In this document: one piece after another, positions 1 to 7,632 of the stretch
How positions within the stretch are numbered: position 1 is the stretch's first letter
Layout: every line of letters starts with the position of its first letter
Origin: Lachnospiraceae bacterium
Lineage (GTDB): Bacteria > Bacillota > Clostridia > Lachnospirales > Lachnospiraceae
Direction of reading: 5' to 3'
Assembly (NCBI GenBank): GCA_902363675.1
Contig: CABJAV010000027.1
Span: forward strand, 1-37,150
DNA length: 37,150 nt
Notes under the pieces: generated by a model
Told to the model about the DNA's origin: nothing
Databases searched by the model: none
Seen by the model: the letters and a program-made list of their open reading frames with translations, nothing else
Position numbers and translations under genes: made by a program

Positions 1-1
1 A

Positions 2-559
2 CAGCCTTATGTCGCAGAAAAGATGGGTGTTACCGCTTCTACAATCCTGCGTTATGAGAATGGTTCGATTGACAATACGAAAAAAATGGTGCTGGAAGGT
101 CTTTCGGAAGCACTCCATGTATCTGTGGAATGGCTCAAAGGGGAAACAGATGAATATGAAACCGACATTACGGATAAGAGAGAGTTACAGATTCGTGATG
201 CGATGGGAGATATTCTGGAACAGTTACCGCTTGCCCTTACCAAAGAAGAAGATGCTTTTTCAAAAGATTTATTACTGCTGATGTTAAAACAATATGGTCT
301 GTTTTTGGATTCCTTCCAGTTCGCCTGCAAAAACTTCAAGGGGAATGCTGGTCAGACGGATATTGCCAAAACAATAGGGTTTGAATCGAATGATGAATAT
401 AATGAGATTATGTTCTTAAGGGAAATCACTCACACCATCAATGCTTTTAATGAGATGGCAGACGTTGTAAGGCTCTATTCCAAGAAACCAAAAACAGCAG
501 AACAAAGGCTTGCAAATCTTTTATCAGAAGTCTTATACGAAGATTCCGAATCGGTATAG
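2..559 (+). CDS. XRE-family helix-turn-helix regulator, 5' end cut by window edge
   Basis: The reading frame is open from base 2, and the visible residues QPYVAEKMGVTASTILRYEN are the recognition-helix half of an XRE/Cro-type helix-turn-helix, so the true start lies outside the window and the ATG at 23 is internal. After the HTH comes a segment of about 140 residues that is mainly helical and acidic, without a recognised domain. The gene lies just upstream of a tyrosine integrase on the same strand, the usual place for the repressor of an integrative element or prophage. I infer that it controls that element; the ligand or inducer is unknown. The HTH call is firm, the biological role is inferred from context. 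Confidence 0.8.
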   Translation, partial: QPYVAEKMGVTASTILRYENGSIDNTKKMVLEGLSEALHVSVEWLKGETDEYETDITDKRELQIRDAMGDILEQLPLALTKEEDAFSKDLLLLMLKQYGLFLDSFQFACKNFKGNAGQTDIAKTIGFESNDEYNEIMFLREITHTINAFNEMADVVRLYSKKPKTAEQRLANLLSEVLYEDSESV

Positions 560-645
560 TAAGACAACCGGAGTTATGATATACTTACACGCACGAAGCA
601 TTTCATCAGTTCCGATTGTCTAATATCGAAAGGAGACATACGATT

Positions 646-1941
646 ATGGCAAAAGGATCTGTAAGAAAAAAAGGAAAGAAATGGTACTACCGCTTCTATG
701 TAGAGGACGCAAGCGGCAATCTTGTTCAGAAAGAATGCGTTGGAACAGAAAGCAAAAGTGAAACTGAAAAGCTGCTCCGTCAGGCAATGGATGATTATGA
801 GAAAAAGAAATTTGTTGCCAAAGCGGAAAATCTCACAGTCGGACAGCTTTTGGATGTGTGGGCAGAGGAGGAATTAAAAACAGGTACGCTCAGCAATGGT
901 ACGGTGGAGAATTACCTCGGAACAATCCGAAATATCAAGAAACACCCATTGGCAGAACGGAAACTGAAAAATGTAACCTCTGAACATTTGCAATCCTTCT
1001 TCGATTTGCTTTCCTTCGGGGGAGTTCATCCCGACGGAAAAGAGAGAAAGGGTTACAGCAAAGATTATATCCATTCTTTTTCCGCAGTCATGCAGCAGTC
1101 CTTCCGTTTTGCAGTATTTCCAAAGCAGTATATTACGTTCAATCCCATGCAGTATATTAAACTGCGGTATCAGACGGATGAAGTGGATTTGTTTTCCGAT
1201 GAGGATATGGACGGAAATGTCCAACCAATTTCACGAGAAGATTATGAAAGATTGCTTGCTTATCTGCAAAAAAAGAACCCAGCCGCAATACTTCCAATCC
1301 AGATAGCCTATTATGCCGGGCTTCGTATTGGAGAAGCCTGCGGTTTGGCATGGCAGGACGTAAATCTGGAAGAACAATGCCTTACCATAAGACGCAGCAT
1401 CCGATATGATGGCTCAAAGCGCAAATATATCATCGGACCAACCAAGCGGAAAAAAGTAAGGGTTGTTGATTTTGGAGATACACTGGTAGAGATTTTCCGT
1501 AATGCCCGGAAAGAGCAGTTAAAAAATCGAATGCAGTACGGAGAACTTTATCACACGAACTACTACAAAGAGGTCAAAGAGAAAAACAGAGTGTACTACG
1601 AATATTATTGTTTAGACAGAACAGAGGAAGTCCCGACAGATTATAAAGAAATTTCTTTCGTCTGTTTAAGACCGGATGGTTGTTTGGAACTTCCAACTAC
1701 TTTGGGGACTGTTTGCAGAAAGGTGGCAAAAACATTAGAGGGATTTGAAGGCTTTCATTTCCACCAGTTACGTCACACCTATACAAGCAACCTTTTAGCA
1801 AATGGAGCTGCCCCAAAAGATGTGCAGGAATTGTTGGGACACTCAGATGTCAGTACCACAATGAACGTCTATGCTCACTCCACAAGAGATGCGAAACGAA
1901 AATCAGTTCGGCTTCTTGATAAAGTGGTGGGCAATGACTAA
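646..1941 (+). CDS. int: Tyrosine recombinase (phage/ICE-type site-specific integrase)
   Basis: This is a 431-residue integrase. The N-terminus (KGSVRKKGKKWYYRF) is an arm-type DNA-binding fold, followed by a SAM-like core-binding domain (about residues 60-180) and the catalytic domain. Visible catalytic residues are R227 (GLRIGEAC), H373 and R376 (HQLRH), H399 (LGHSD) and the nucleophile Y409 (NVYAHS). I chose the ATG at 646 because GAAAGGAG lies about 10 bases upstream; an in-frame TTG at 616 has no such site. It would integrate and excise the element to which the upstream repressor belongs. The element end (att site) is expected close downstream of the stop, where a long hairpin lies, but I could not define the att core. 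Confidence 0.93.
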   Translation: MAKGSVRKKGKKWYYRFYVEDASGNLVQKECVGTESKSETEKLLRQAMDDYEKKKFVAKAENLTVGQLLDVWAEEELKTGTLSNGTVENYLGTIRNIKKHPLAERKLKNVTSEHLQSFFDLLSFGGVHPDGKERKGYSKDYIHSFSAVMQQSFRFAVFPKQYITFNPMQYIKLRYQTDEVDLFSDEDMDGNVQPISREDYERLLAYLQKKNPAAILPIQIAYYAGLRIGEACGLAWQDVNLEEQCLTIRRSIRYDGSKRKYIIGPTKRKKVRVVDFGDTLVEIFRNARKEQLKNRMQYGELYHTNYYKEVKEKNRVYYEYYCLDRTEEVPTDYKEISFVCLRPDGCLELPTTLGTVCRKVAKTLEGFEGFHFHQLRHTYTSNLLANGAAPKDVQELLGHSDVSTTMNVYAHSTRDAKRKSVRLLDKVVGND

Positions 1942-1945
1942 AAAA

Positions 1946-1995
1946 TTTCCCTTATTTCCCTTGTGATTATCTCATAAGGGCAAAAATAAGGGAAA
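1946..1995. repeat. Long imperfect hairpin after the integrase; rest of gap to 2250 unremarkable
   Basis: The arm TTTCCCTTATTTCCC-TTGTGA faces TCATAAGGGCAAAAATAAGGGAAA with a three-base bulge. There is no T-run directly after it, so it is either a weak terminator for the integrase or part of the element's attachment region. Between 1996 and 2250 I see only A/T-rich sequence with a G-run near 2147 and the ribosome binding site of the next gene. Confidence 0.5.
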
Positions 1996-2250
1996 CTACA
2001 TATCATTTCACTAATGGACAGGCGGGAAAGCCTATAAAATGGGGAAAGTTAGAGGAATAATTATATAAATTTCAGTTTGTCGAACAGATAGCAAATCCAG
2101 CCGAGCTGCCGGAAAATCGTGTTTTTGCAACGATGAAATTTTTTTTTGGGGGGATGGATATTATATTTTCGCCAAAAGAGCCGATTATATTTATAAAGAA
2201 TATGACAGCTATTCTTAAAACAGGGTGTATTGTTATTTGGAGGTGTACTT

Positions 2251-2712
2251 ATGACGATTACAGGAATGACACGATTTGTGCAACAAAATTATAAGGTTCA
2301 AAATTCGCACTTAACCCATAAACTTCCAAATGGCTCTTTACCGCCAAAGGAGCATGTTAACCCATATTGTCCGGAGGGAATGGATATTACAGGTCGAACA
2401 GATTTTCGCCGCATTGTCCCTGTTGACGAGGGCGTTGCAAATAAGATAAAATCTTTGGTGTTTGAGAGCATGGAAAAGAACTGCGGCATGAGTGATGGAG
2501 AAATTGAAAGCGAAATCATAAGAAATTATGTTATGTCATTGCCACCCGAAGAACGAGCTGCCGCTGGGTGGACATTAAATCAGATTAGTCTGCAAGAGGC
2601 TGACCGATTGGGAGAATATGTACATCAGCGAGACCCCTCATGGAATTGGGGAAAGCCAGTCAAGCCCGGTATCTTGGATGACTACAAATCAGGCATGAAT
2701 ATACTAATATGA
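2251..2712 (+). CDS. Unidentified 153-residue protein
   Basis: I do not recognise this family. The ATG at 2251 is chosen because TTTGGAGG sits 8 bases upstream; the in-frame TTG at 2230 has no ribosome binding site. The protein is soluble, without signal peptide or membrane segment. It has a basic, proline-containing N-terminal third, an acidic middle (MSDGEIESEIIRNYVMSLPP) and a tryptophan-containing tail. It lies between the integrase and the mobilisable element and ends at a clear intrinsic terminator at 2751. It may be a chromosomal gene at the insertion site or cargo of the left-hand element; the sequence does not decide. Confidence 0.7.
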   Translation: MTITGMTRFVQQNYKVQNSHLTHKLPNGSLPPKEHVNPYCPEGMDITGRTDFRRIVPVDEGVANKIKSLVFESMEKNCGMSDGEIESEIIRNYVMSLPPEERAAAGWTLNQISLQEADRLGEYVHQRDPSWNWGKPVKPGILDDYKSGMNILI

Positions 2713-2750
2713 TGTAGTTGTAATAGTAATATTGCAATTTTCCATTTGTA

Positions 2751-2783
2751 GAGGGGTAGCCCAAAGTGCTCCCCCTCTTTTAT
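2751..2783 (+). terminator. Intrinsic terminator of the 2251-2712 gene
   Basis: GAGGGGTAGC pairs with GCTCCCCCTC across a seven-base loop and is followed directly by TTTTATT. It lies 38 bases after the stop codon and marks the likely left limit of the following GC-rich element. Confidence 0.8.
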
Positions 2784-2824
2784 TATTTACAACTGAATAT
2801 CCCGCCGCCCCACAGCGGCACAGG

Positions 2825-2860
2825 AAGCAGTAAATCCGAAAAAGATTTGCTGCTTTTTTT
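2825..2860 (+). terminator. Strong hairpin with T-run at the left end of the element
   Basis: AAGCAGTAAATC pairs with GATTTGCTGCTT (one mismatch) around CGAAAAA and is followed by seven Ts. No gene directly precedes it inside the element. It may insulate the mobilisation genes from read-through or act as an attenuator. The gap 2861-3302 otherwise holds the candidate oriT region and no gene. Confidence 0.7.
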
Positions 2861-3211
2861 GCGCCCGTTTTTGGCAAATCGGGAAAGTGTCAGTACTGAT
2901 AAGTGAACAGAGGGAAATTCCCGTTTTCTATCAAGCAGCGGGCAGAATACAGCTTTCAAAACGCCTTATTGTCGGGAAAGAATGAGCCGCCGGAAAAGTT
3001 TCTGCCGGAAAGTCCGTCATTTTCGCTCTTTTGTGGTTTGTAGGGAGTGAAAGGGAAAATGTTACCGCTGGAAGTTGGCACATTTCCCACCTGCGGCACT
3101 AAGGAGATTGAACCCCGCCGGACACAGCGGAAAGCGGCAGTTTCTTAGAGCAAGTTTCTACCACAGTACCAAAATTCGCTTACCGCTCCTTTTGTCCCTG
3201 CGGGAAACTTG

Positions 3212-3280
3212 TTGGGGAGTGCCTTCCCCAAACCCTGCTTATGCGGCATATGCCGCTTATCACAGCCGCAGCTATGCGGC
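3212..3280 (+). other. oriT: Candidate origin of transfer (oriT)
   Basis: A hairpin TTGGGGA(GTGCCT)TCCCCAA at 3212-3231 is followed directly by ACCCTGCTT, which resembles the CCTGC nick core of MOB-P relaxases. Next come a perfect palindrome GCGGCATATGCCGC at 3243-3256 and a third inverted repeat GCCGC-AGCTAT-GCGGC at 3265-3280. The set lies 23 bases upstream of mobC and the relaxase gene, the normal position of an oriT. The assignment is by structure and position; no nick site has been shown. Confidence 0.55.
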
Positions 3281-3302
3281 AACAGAAAGGAGGTCTTGCA
3301 CC

Positions 3303-3701
3303 ATGCGAAAAAGATACAACACGCCCCACCGCAGCCATGTTATTAAGACCCGGCTGTCTGATGAAGAATACGCCGACTTCACGAAGCGGCTTGCCCCTTA
3401 TGGTATCAGCCAGTCGGAGTTTTTACGGCAGGCAATCCGGCAGGCAGCCATACGCCCCGTTATCCATGTGTCGGCGGTCAATGATGAACTGCTTTCCGCT
3501 GTCGGGAAGCTGGCTGCGGAGTACGGGAAAATCGGCGGCAACCTAAAGCAGATAGCCCGCTGCTTAAACGAATACGGCGCACCCTATCCCCAGCTTGCAA
3601 AGGAACTAAGGGGGACGGCGGCGGAACTGGCAGCCCTCAAGTATGAAGTCTTGCAGAAAGTAGGTGGAGTGGTTGGCGATACTCAAACATTTCAGCTCTA
3701 A
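3303..3701 (+). CDS. mobC: MobC-like relaxosome accessory protein
   Basis: This is a 132-residue basic protein. The N-terminal KTRLSDEEYADFTKRLAPYG followed by SQSEFLRQAIR is the ribbon-helix-helix-like start of the MobC family, and the C-terminal half carries GGNLKQIARCLNEYG, the conserved MobC core. MobC binds oriT and opens the DNA for the relaxase. I chose the ATG at 3303 because AAAGGAGG lies about 10 bases upstream; the frame is open back to 3075 but lacks another start with a ribosome binding site. Its 3' end overlaps the relaxase gene by 38 bases, suggesting translational coupling. Confidence 0.88.
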   Translation: MRKRYNTPHRSHVIKTRLSDEEYADFTKRLAPYGISQSEFLRQAIRQAAIRPVIHVSAVNDELLSAVGKLAAEYGKIGGNLKQIARCLNEYGAPYPQLAKELRGTAAELAALKYEVLQKVGGVVGDTQTFQL

Positions 3702-5298
3702 AAATGCAGACTACGGGGCAGCCGAAAAGTATCTGCTGTTCCAACACGACGAATTTACCATGAAGCCCGTCCTTGATGAAACCGGGCGGCTTATACCGAG
3801 GGAGGACTACCGCATTTCTTCCCTCAACTGCGGGGGCGATGATTTTGCTGTCGCCTGTATGCGGGCAAATCTCCGCTATGGGAAAAACCAAAAACGGGAG
3901 GACGTAAAGAGCCACCACTATATCATTTCCTTTGACCCAAGGGCCGGCACAGACAACGGCTTGACCGCAGACCGGGCGCAGGCGTTGGGCGAGGAATTTT
4001 GCCGGGAACACTTCCCCGGACACCAAGCCCTTGTCTGCACCCACCCGGACGGGCATAACGGCAGCGGGAACATTCATGTGCATATCGTCATAAACAGTTT
4101 AAGGATTGCAGAAGTTCCGTTCCTGCCCTACATGGAGCGACCCGCCGACACAAGGGAGGGCTGCAAGCACCGCTGTACGGACACCGCCCTGCGCCATTTC
4201 AAAGCCGAAGTCATGGAGATGTGCCACCGGGAGGGGCTTTACCAAATCGACCTCTTGAATGGCAGTAAGAACCGCATAACAGACCGGGAATACCGGGCGC
4301 AGAAAAAGGGGCAGCTTGCCCTTGATAGAGAGAACGCCGCCCTTGCCGCCGGGGGACAGCCACCGAAAACCACCAAGTTTGAAACGGACAAAGAAATGCT
4401 GCGCCGGACAATCCGGCAGGCTCTTTCCCATGCTTCCAGCTTTGACGAGTTTTCTTCCCTGCTTTTGCGGGAGGGCGTGACCGCCAAGGAGAGCCGGGGG
4501 CGGCTTTCCTACCTCACGCCGGACAGGACAAAGCCTATCACAGCCCGGAAGCTGGGGGACGATTTTGACAAGGCTGCTGTCCTTGCCCTGCTCACGCAGA
4601 ACGCCCGCAGAGCTGCCGAACAGACCACAGCCATACCCGAATACCCCCACACCCAAAAGGGACGCTTGCGGGAGGAAAAAGCCGCAAAAACCACCCCGGC
4701 AGACAACACCTTGCAGCGCATGGTTGACCGGGAAGCCAAGCGAGCCGAGGGCAAGGGCGTGGGCTATGACCGCTGGGCGGCAAAGCACAACCTAAAGCAA
4801 ATGGCAGCTACCGTTACCGCCTATCAGCAGTATGGCTTTTCCTCCCCGGAGGAACTGGACGAAGCCTGTTCTGCCGCCTATGCCGCCATGCAGGAAAGCC
4901 TTACGGAGCTGAAGCAGGTGGAAAAGACGCTGAACGGGAAAAAGGAGCTGCAACGGCAGGTGCTTGCCTATTCCAAGACCCGCCCTGTCCGGGACGGGCT
5001 GAAACAGCAGAAAAACGCCAAAGCAAAAGCAGCCTACCGTCAGAAGCACGAAAGCGACTTTATCATAGCAGACGCAGCCGCCCGTTATTTCAGGGAGAAT
5101 GGCATTTCCAAGCTGCCGAGCTATAAAGCCCTGCAAGCAGAGATTGAAGTCCTTATCAAAGAGAAAAACAGCGGCTACAACGATTACCGGGCAAAACGGG
5201 AGGAATACCGCCGCTTACAGACTATCAAGGGCAATATCGACCAGATTTTACACCGGAGCGAGCCGCAGCGCAGAAAGGAGCAGAACCATGAACGGTAA
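3664..5298 (+). CDS. Relaxase / mobilisation nuclease (Tn1549-type, MOB-P-like)
   Basis: This is a 544-residue relaxase. The N-terminal half is the relaxase domain, with the metal-binding HxH motif H138-V-H140 in GNIHVHIVINS and the upstream segment KSHHYIISFDP. The C-terminal half is charged and coiled-coil-like. It would nick oriT and pilot the strand into a helper's conjugation channel. The start is a GTG at 3664 inside mobC. The protein matches my recollection of the relaxases of Tn1549-like elements over its whole length. It overlaps the next gene by 11 bases. No coupling protein or secretion gene follows, so it must rely on another element for transfer. Confidence 0.9.
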   Translation: MEWLAILKHFSSKNADYGAAEKYLLFQHDEFTMKPVLDETGRLIPREDYRISSLNCGGDDFAVACMRANLRYGKNQKREDVKSHHYIISFDPRAGTDNGLTADRAQALGEEFCREHFPGHQALVCTHPDGHNGSGNIHVHIVINSLRIAEVPFLPYMERPADTREGCKHRCTDTALRHFKAEVMEMCHREGLYQIDLLNGSKNRITDREYRAQKKGQLALDRENAALAAGGQPPKTTKFETDKEMLRRTIRQALSHASSFDEFSSLLLREGVTAKESRGRLSYLTPDRTKPITARKLGDDFDKAAVLALLTQNARRAAEQTTAIPEYPHTQKGRLREEKAAKTTPADNTLQRMVDREAKRAEGKGVGYDRWAAKHNLKQMAATVTAYQQYGFSSPEELDEACSAAYAAMQESLTELKQVEKTLNGKKELQRQVLAYSKTRPVRDGLKQQKNAKAKAAYRQKHESDFIIADAAARYFRENGISKLPSYKALQAEIEVLIKEKNSGYNDYRAKREEYRRLQTIKGNIDQILHRSEPQRRKEQNHER

Positions 5299-5674
5299 TA
5301 TCCCCCGCATGGACTACCGCCAGTACCGGGCAGCCCGCCGCCTTGTGCATGAGTGCTGCAACTATGACAGCGGGAACTGCCTGCTGTTGGAGGACGGCGA
5401 GCCTTGCGTGTGTGTGCAGAGTATCAGCTATTCGCTGCTCTGCCGCTGGTTTACTGCCGCTGTCCTGCCCCTTGATGAAGCATTGGAAGCCGCCCTCATG
5501 CGCCGGGGAAGCCGGAAACGCTGCGCTGTCTGCGGGGCGTTCTTCTTCCCAAAATCCAACCGGGGGAAATACTGCCCGGACTGCGCCGGACGCATGAAGC
5601 GGATAAACGCCGCCAAACGGAAGCGGAAACAAAGGGAGAAATGTCACGCTTTAGGGCATTTCAAACCCGCATAA
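5288..5674 (+). CDS. Cysteine-rich VLPT-domain protein
   Basis: This 128-residue protein has the pattern RRLVHECCNYDSGNCLLLEDG and CVCVQSISYSLLC in the N-terminal half, the AVLPLDEAL segment that gives the family its name, and a C-terminal zinc-finger-like CAVCG...KYCPDC followed by a very basic tail. Proteins of this type sit directly after the relaxase gene in Tn1549-like elements; their function is not known, but the zinc finger and basic tail suggest nucleic-acid binding. AAAGGAG lies about 8 bases before the ATG. The remaining 5675-5783 gap holds only the upstream region of the replication gene. Confidence 0.82.
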   Translation: MNGNIPRMDYRQYRAARRLVHECCNYDSGNCLLLEDGEPCVCVQSISYSLLCRWFTAAVLPLDEALEAALMRRGSRKRCAVCGAFFFPKSNRGKYCPDCAGRMKRINAAKRKRKQREKCHALGHFKPA

Positions 5675-5792
5675 ATCAAGGCTTTTTTGGAGGGTGTCAA
5701 AGGGTGCGTGATACATTTATCCTTTTCCCTTAAAAACGCCCCCTAAAAGCGTAACAGAACCCATAGACAGACACCACAAGGAGGTGAACCCT

Positions 5793-6482
5793 ATCGCTGA
5801 TTATATGACCGCAGAAACGGAGCTGCCCGCTTACCTGCCTTACCCCCGTTTCCTGCTGAAAATGGACATATCCCACACCGCCAAGCTGCTGTATGCGCTG
5901 CTGTTAGACCGTTCCACCCTTTCCCAGAAGAACGGCTGGCAGGACAGCGAGGGACGGACATACATTGTCTACCCCATAGCAGAGATAGCGGAAATGCTGG
6001 ATAAAGGCTGTACCACCATAAAGGGCGCACTGAACGAACTGGACGCTGCCGGACTGCTGGAACGCAGACGGGCGGGCTTTTCTTGTGCCAACCGCCTGTA
6101 TGTAAAAGTGCCGGATATTCCAGTGGTACAGTTTTCCGACCAACTGACGGACGGAAAACCGCCCCCTAACCAAACTAATATAAACAACCTAATAGAGAGC
6201 CAAACAAAAAGAGCGAGTGAGGGGCAGCCCCCTGCCGCTTATGGCAGATATAAAAATGTATTCCTTTCTGACGCAGAACTTTTGGAACTGGAACAGGACT
6301 TCCCCGACAAGTGGGAGTATTACCTTGACCGGCTTTCCTGCCATATCGCTTCCACCGGGAAGCAGTACCAGAGCCATGCAGCCACCATTTACAAGTGGGC
6401 GCAGGAGGACGCTGCCAAAGGCAAGGCTGCCCCGAAACAGGGCATACCCGATTATTCATGTAAGGAGGGCGAGAGCTTATGA
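5793..6482 (+). CDS. repA: Replication initiator protein A-like (RepA_N family), unusual start codon
   Basis: The N-terminal segment LPAYLPYPRFLLKMDISHTAKLLYALLLDR and the winged-helix part with GCTTIKGALNELDAAGLLERRR identify a RepA_N-type initiator, the replication protein of Tn1549-like elements. It probably lets the excised circle replicate. The start is odd: AAGGAGG (5779-5785) is optimally spaced for an ATC at 5793, reading I-A-D-Y-M where relatives, as I recall them, begin M-A-D-Y. The GTG at 5784 overlaps the ribosome binding site itself, and the ATG at 5805 is about 20 bases from it. It overlaps the dnaC-like gene by four bases (ATGA). Confidence 0.8.
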   Translation: MADYMTAETELPAYLPYPRFLLKMDISHTAKLLYALLLDRSTLSQKNGWQDSEGRTYIVYPIAEIAEMLDKGCTTIKGALNELDAAGLLERRRAGFSCANRLYVKVPDIPVVQFSDQLTDGKPPPNQTNINNLIESQTKRASEGQPPAAYGRYKNVFLSDAELLELEQDFPDKWEYYLDRLSCHIASTGKQYQSHAATIYKWAQEDAAKGKAAPKQGIPDYSCKEGESL

Positions 6483-7336
6483 AAAACGAGATTGAAGCTA
6501 TGATTACGGACATTACAACCACTACCGCCGAAGCGGAGGACTACACAGGCGAGGACGGGCTTTTATACTGCGGCAAGTGCCATACGCCCAAAGAAGCCTA
6601 CTTTTCAAAAGAAACCGCCCAATGGTTAGGGCATGACCGACACCCGGCAGAGTGCGACTGCCAACGGGCAGCCCGTGAAAAACGGGAAGCCGCTGAAAGC
6701 CGACAGAAGCACCTTGAAACAGTGGAGGACTTGAAACGCCGGGGATTTACCGACCCTGCTATGCGGAACTGGACATTCGAGCATGACAACGGCAGAAACC
6801 CGCAGACCGAAACCGCCCGCTTTTATGTGGAGAGCTGGGAAACCATGCAGGCTGAAAATATCGGCTACCTGTTTTGGGGCGGTGTGGGGACAGGAAAAAG
6901 CTACCTTGCTGCCTGTATCGCCAACGCCCTTATGGAAAAAGAGGTTGCCGTCTGCATGACAAACTTTGCAACGATACTCAATGACCTTGCCGCCAGCTTT
7001 GAGGGTAGGAATGAATATATTTCCCGCCTTTGCAGCTACCCCCTGCTGATACTTGATGATTTTGGTATGGAGCGAGGAACAGAGTACGGGCTGGAACAGG
7101 TTTACAGCGTGATTGACAGCCGTTACCGAAGCGGCAAGCCGCTGATCGCCACGACCAACCTCACGCTGGAGGAATTGCAGCACCCGCAGGACACGCCCCA
7201 CGCCCGTATCTATGACAGGCTGACTTCCATGTGCGCCCCCGTCCGCTTCACAGGCAGCAACTTCCGAAAGGAAACCGCACAGGAAAAGCTGGAACGCTTA
7301 AAGCAACTGATGAAGCAGCGAAAGGAGAGCCTATGA
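6479..7336 (+). CDS. DnaC-like ATP-binding protein (helicase loader)
   Basis: This is a 285-residue AAA+ ATPase. The N-terminus has a zinc-binding CGKC (C31, C34) and a later CDC near residue 60. The Walker A motif GGVGTGKSYLA is at residues 134-144 and the Walker B motif is LLILDDFGME. The layout matches DnaC/IstB-type loaders that bring the replicative helicase to an origin. With the initiator gene just upstream (ATGA overlap) it forms a replication pair for the circular form of the element. AAGGAGG lies about 11 bases before the ATG. Confidence 0.9.
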   Translation: MKNEIEAMITDITTTTAEAEDYTGEDGLLYCGKCHTPKEAYFSKETAQWLGHDRHPAECDCQRAAREKREAAESRQKHLETVEDLKRRGFTDPAMRNWTFEHDNGRNPQTETARFYVESWETMQAENIGYLFWGGVGTGKSYLAACIANALMEKEVAVCMTNFATILNDLAASFEGRNEYISRLCSYPLLILDDFGMERGTEYGLEQVYSVIDSRYRSGKPLIATTNLTLEELQHPQDTPHARIYDRLTSMCAPVRFTGSNFRKETAQEKLERLKQLMKQRKESL

Positions 7337-7521
7337 CAGAAACCAAACAGACAAGCACCACCAAAACAGACCGCCGCCCGGACTGTGTAACGGAAATCCG
7401 CATGGGCAACTCCGTCCTTACCGTTTCCGGCTTCTTCAAGCAAGGGGCAACCGACACCGCAGCCGACAAGATGATGAAAGTGCTGGAAGCGGAAGCTGCT
7501 ACACAAAAAACGGCGATTTGA
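7333..7521 (+). CDS. TnpW-family small transposon protein
   Basis: This 62-residue protein carries CVTEIRMGNSVLTVSGFF near its centre and TAADKMMKVLEAE at the C-terminus, the pattern of the small TnpW family always found between the DnaC-like loader and the recombinase in these elements. Its role is not known; it may assist excision. The ATG overlaps the loader's stop by four bases and is preceded by AAAGGAG. Confidence 0.75.
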   Translation: MTETKQTSTTKTDRRPDCVTEIRMGNSVLTVSGFFKQGATDTAADKMMKVLEAEAATQKTAI

Positions 7522-7563
7522 CCGACCATAAAGAAGCAGATTTGACGCTTTTGCCGCTATACA

Positions 7564-7616
7564 GACAGCCACCCCATGTGGTACAATCAAGGTACGGAAT
7601 AGTGGGGCTGGCTGTC
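7564..7616 (+). promoter_or_regulatory. Inverted repeat with extended -10 promoter before the recombinase
   Basis: GACAGCC-ACCCCA (7564-7576) pairs with TGGGGCTGGCTGTC (7603-7616) with one bulged base. Inside the loop lies an extended -10 element, TG-G-TACAAT (7579-7587). No good -35 is visible, which fits an extended -10 promoter or one needing an activator. The arrangement looks like a regulator-bound promoter for the recombinase gene. Confidence 0.5.
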
Positions 7617-7632
7617 GGAAACGGAGGATTTT

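Noticed and set aside
616..645. TTG at 616 as integrase start
   Set aside because: It would place the strong GAAAGGAG site inside the gene; ATG at 646 is correctly spaced from that site and begins the family's usual N-terminus.
3075..3302. Upstream extension of the mobC frame (open back to 3075)
   Set aside because: No ribosome binding site before 3303, and the stretch overlaps the candidate oriT repeats; MobC proteins start at the MRKRY-type position.
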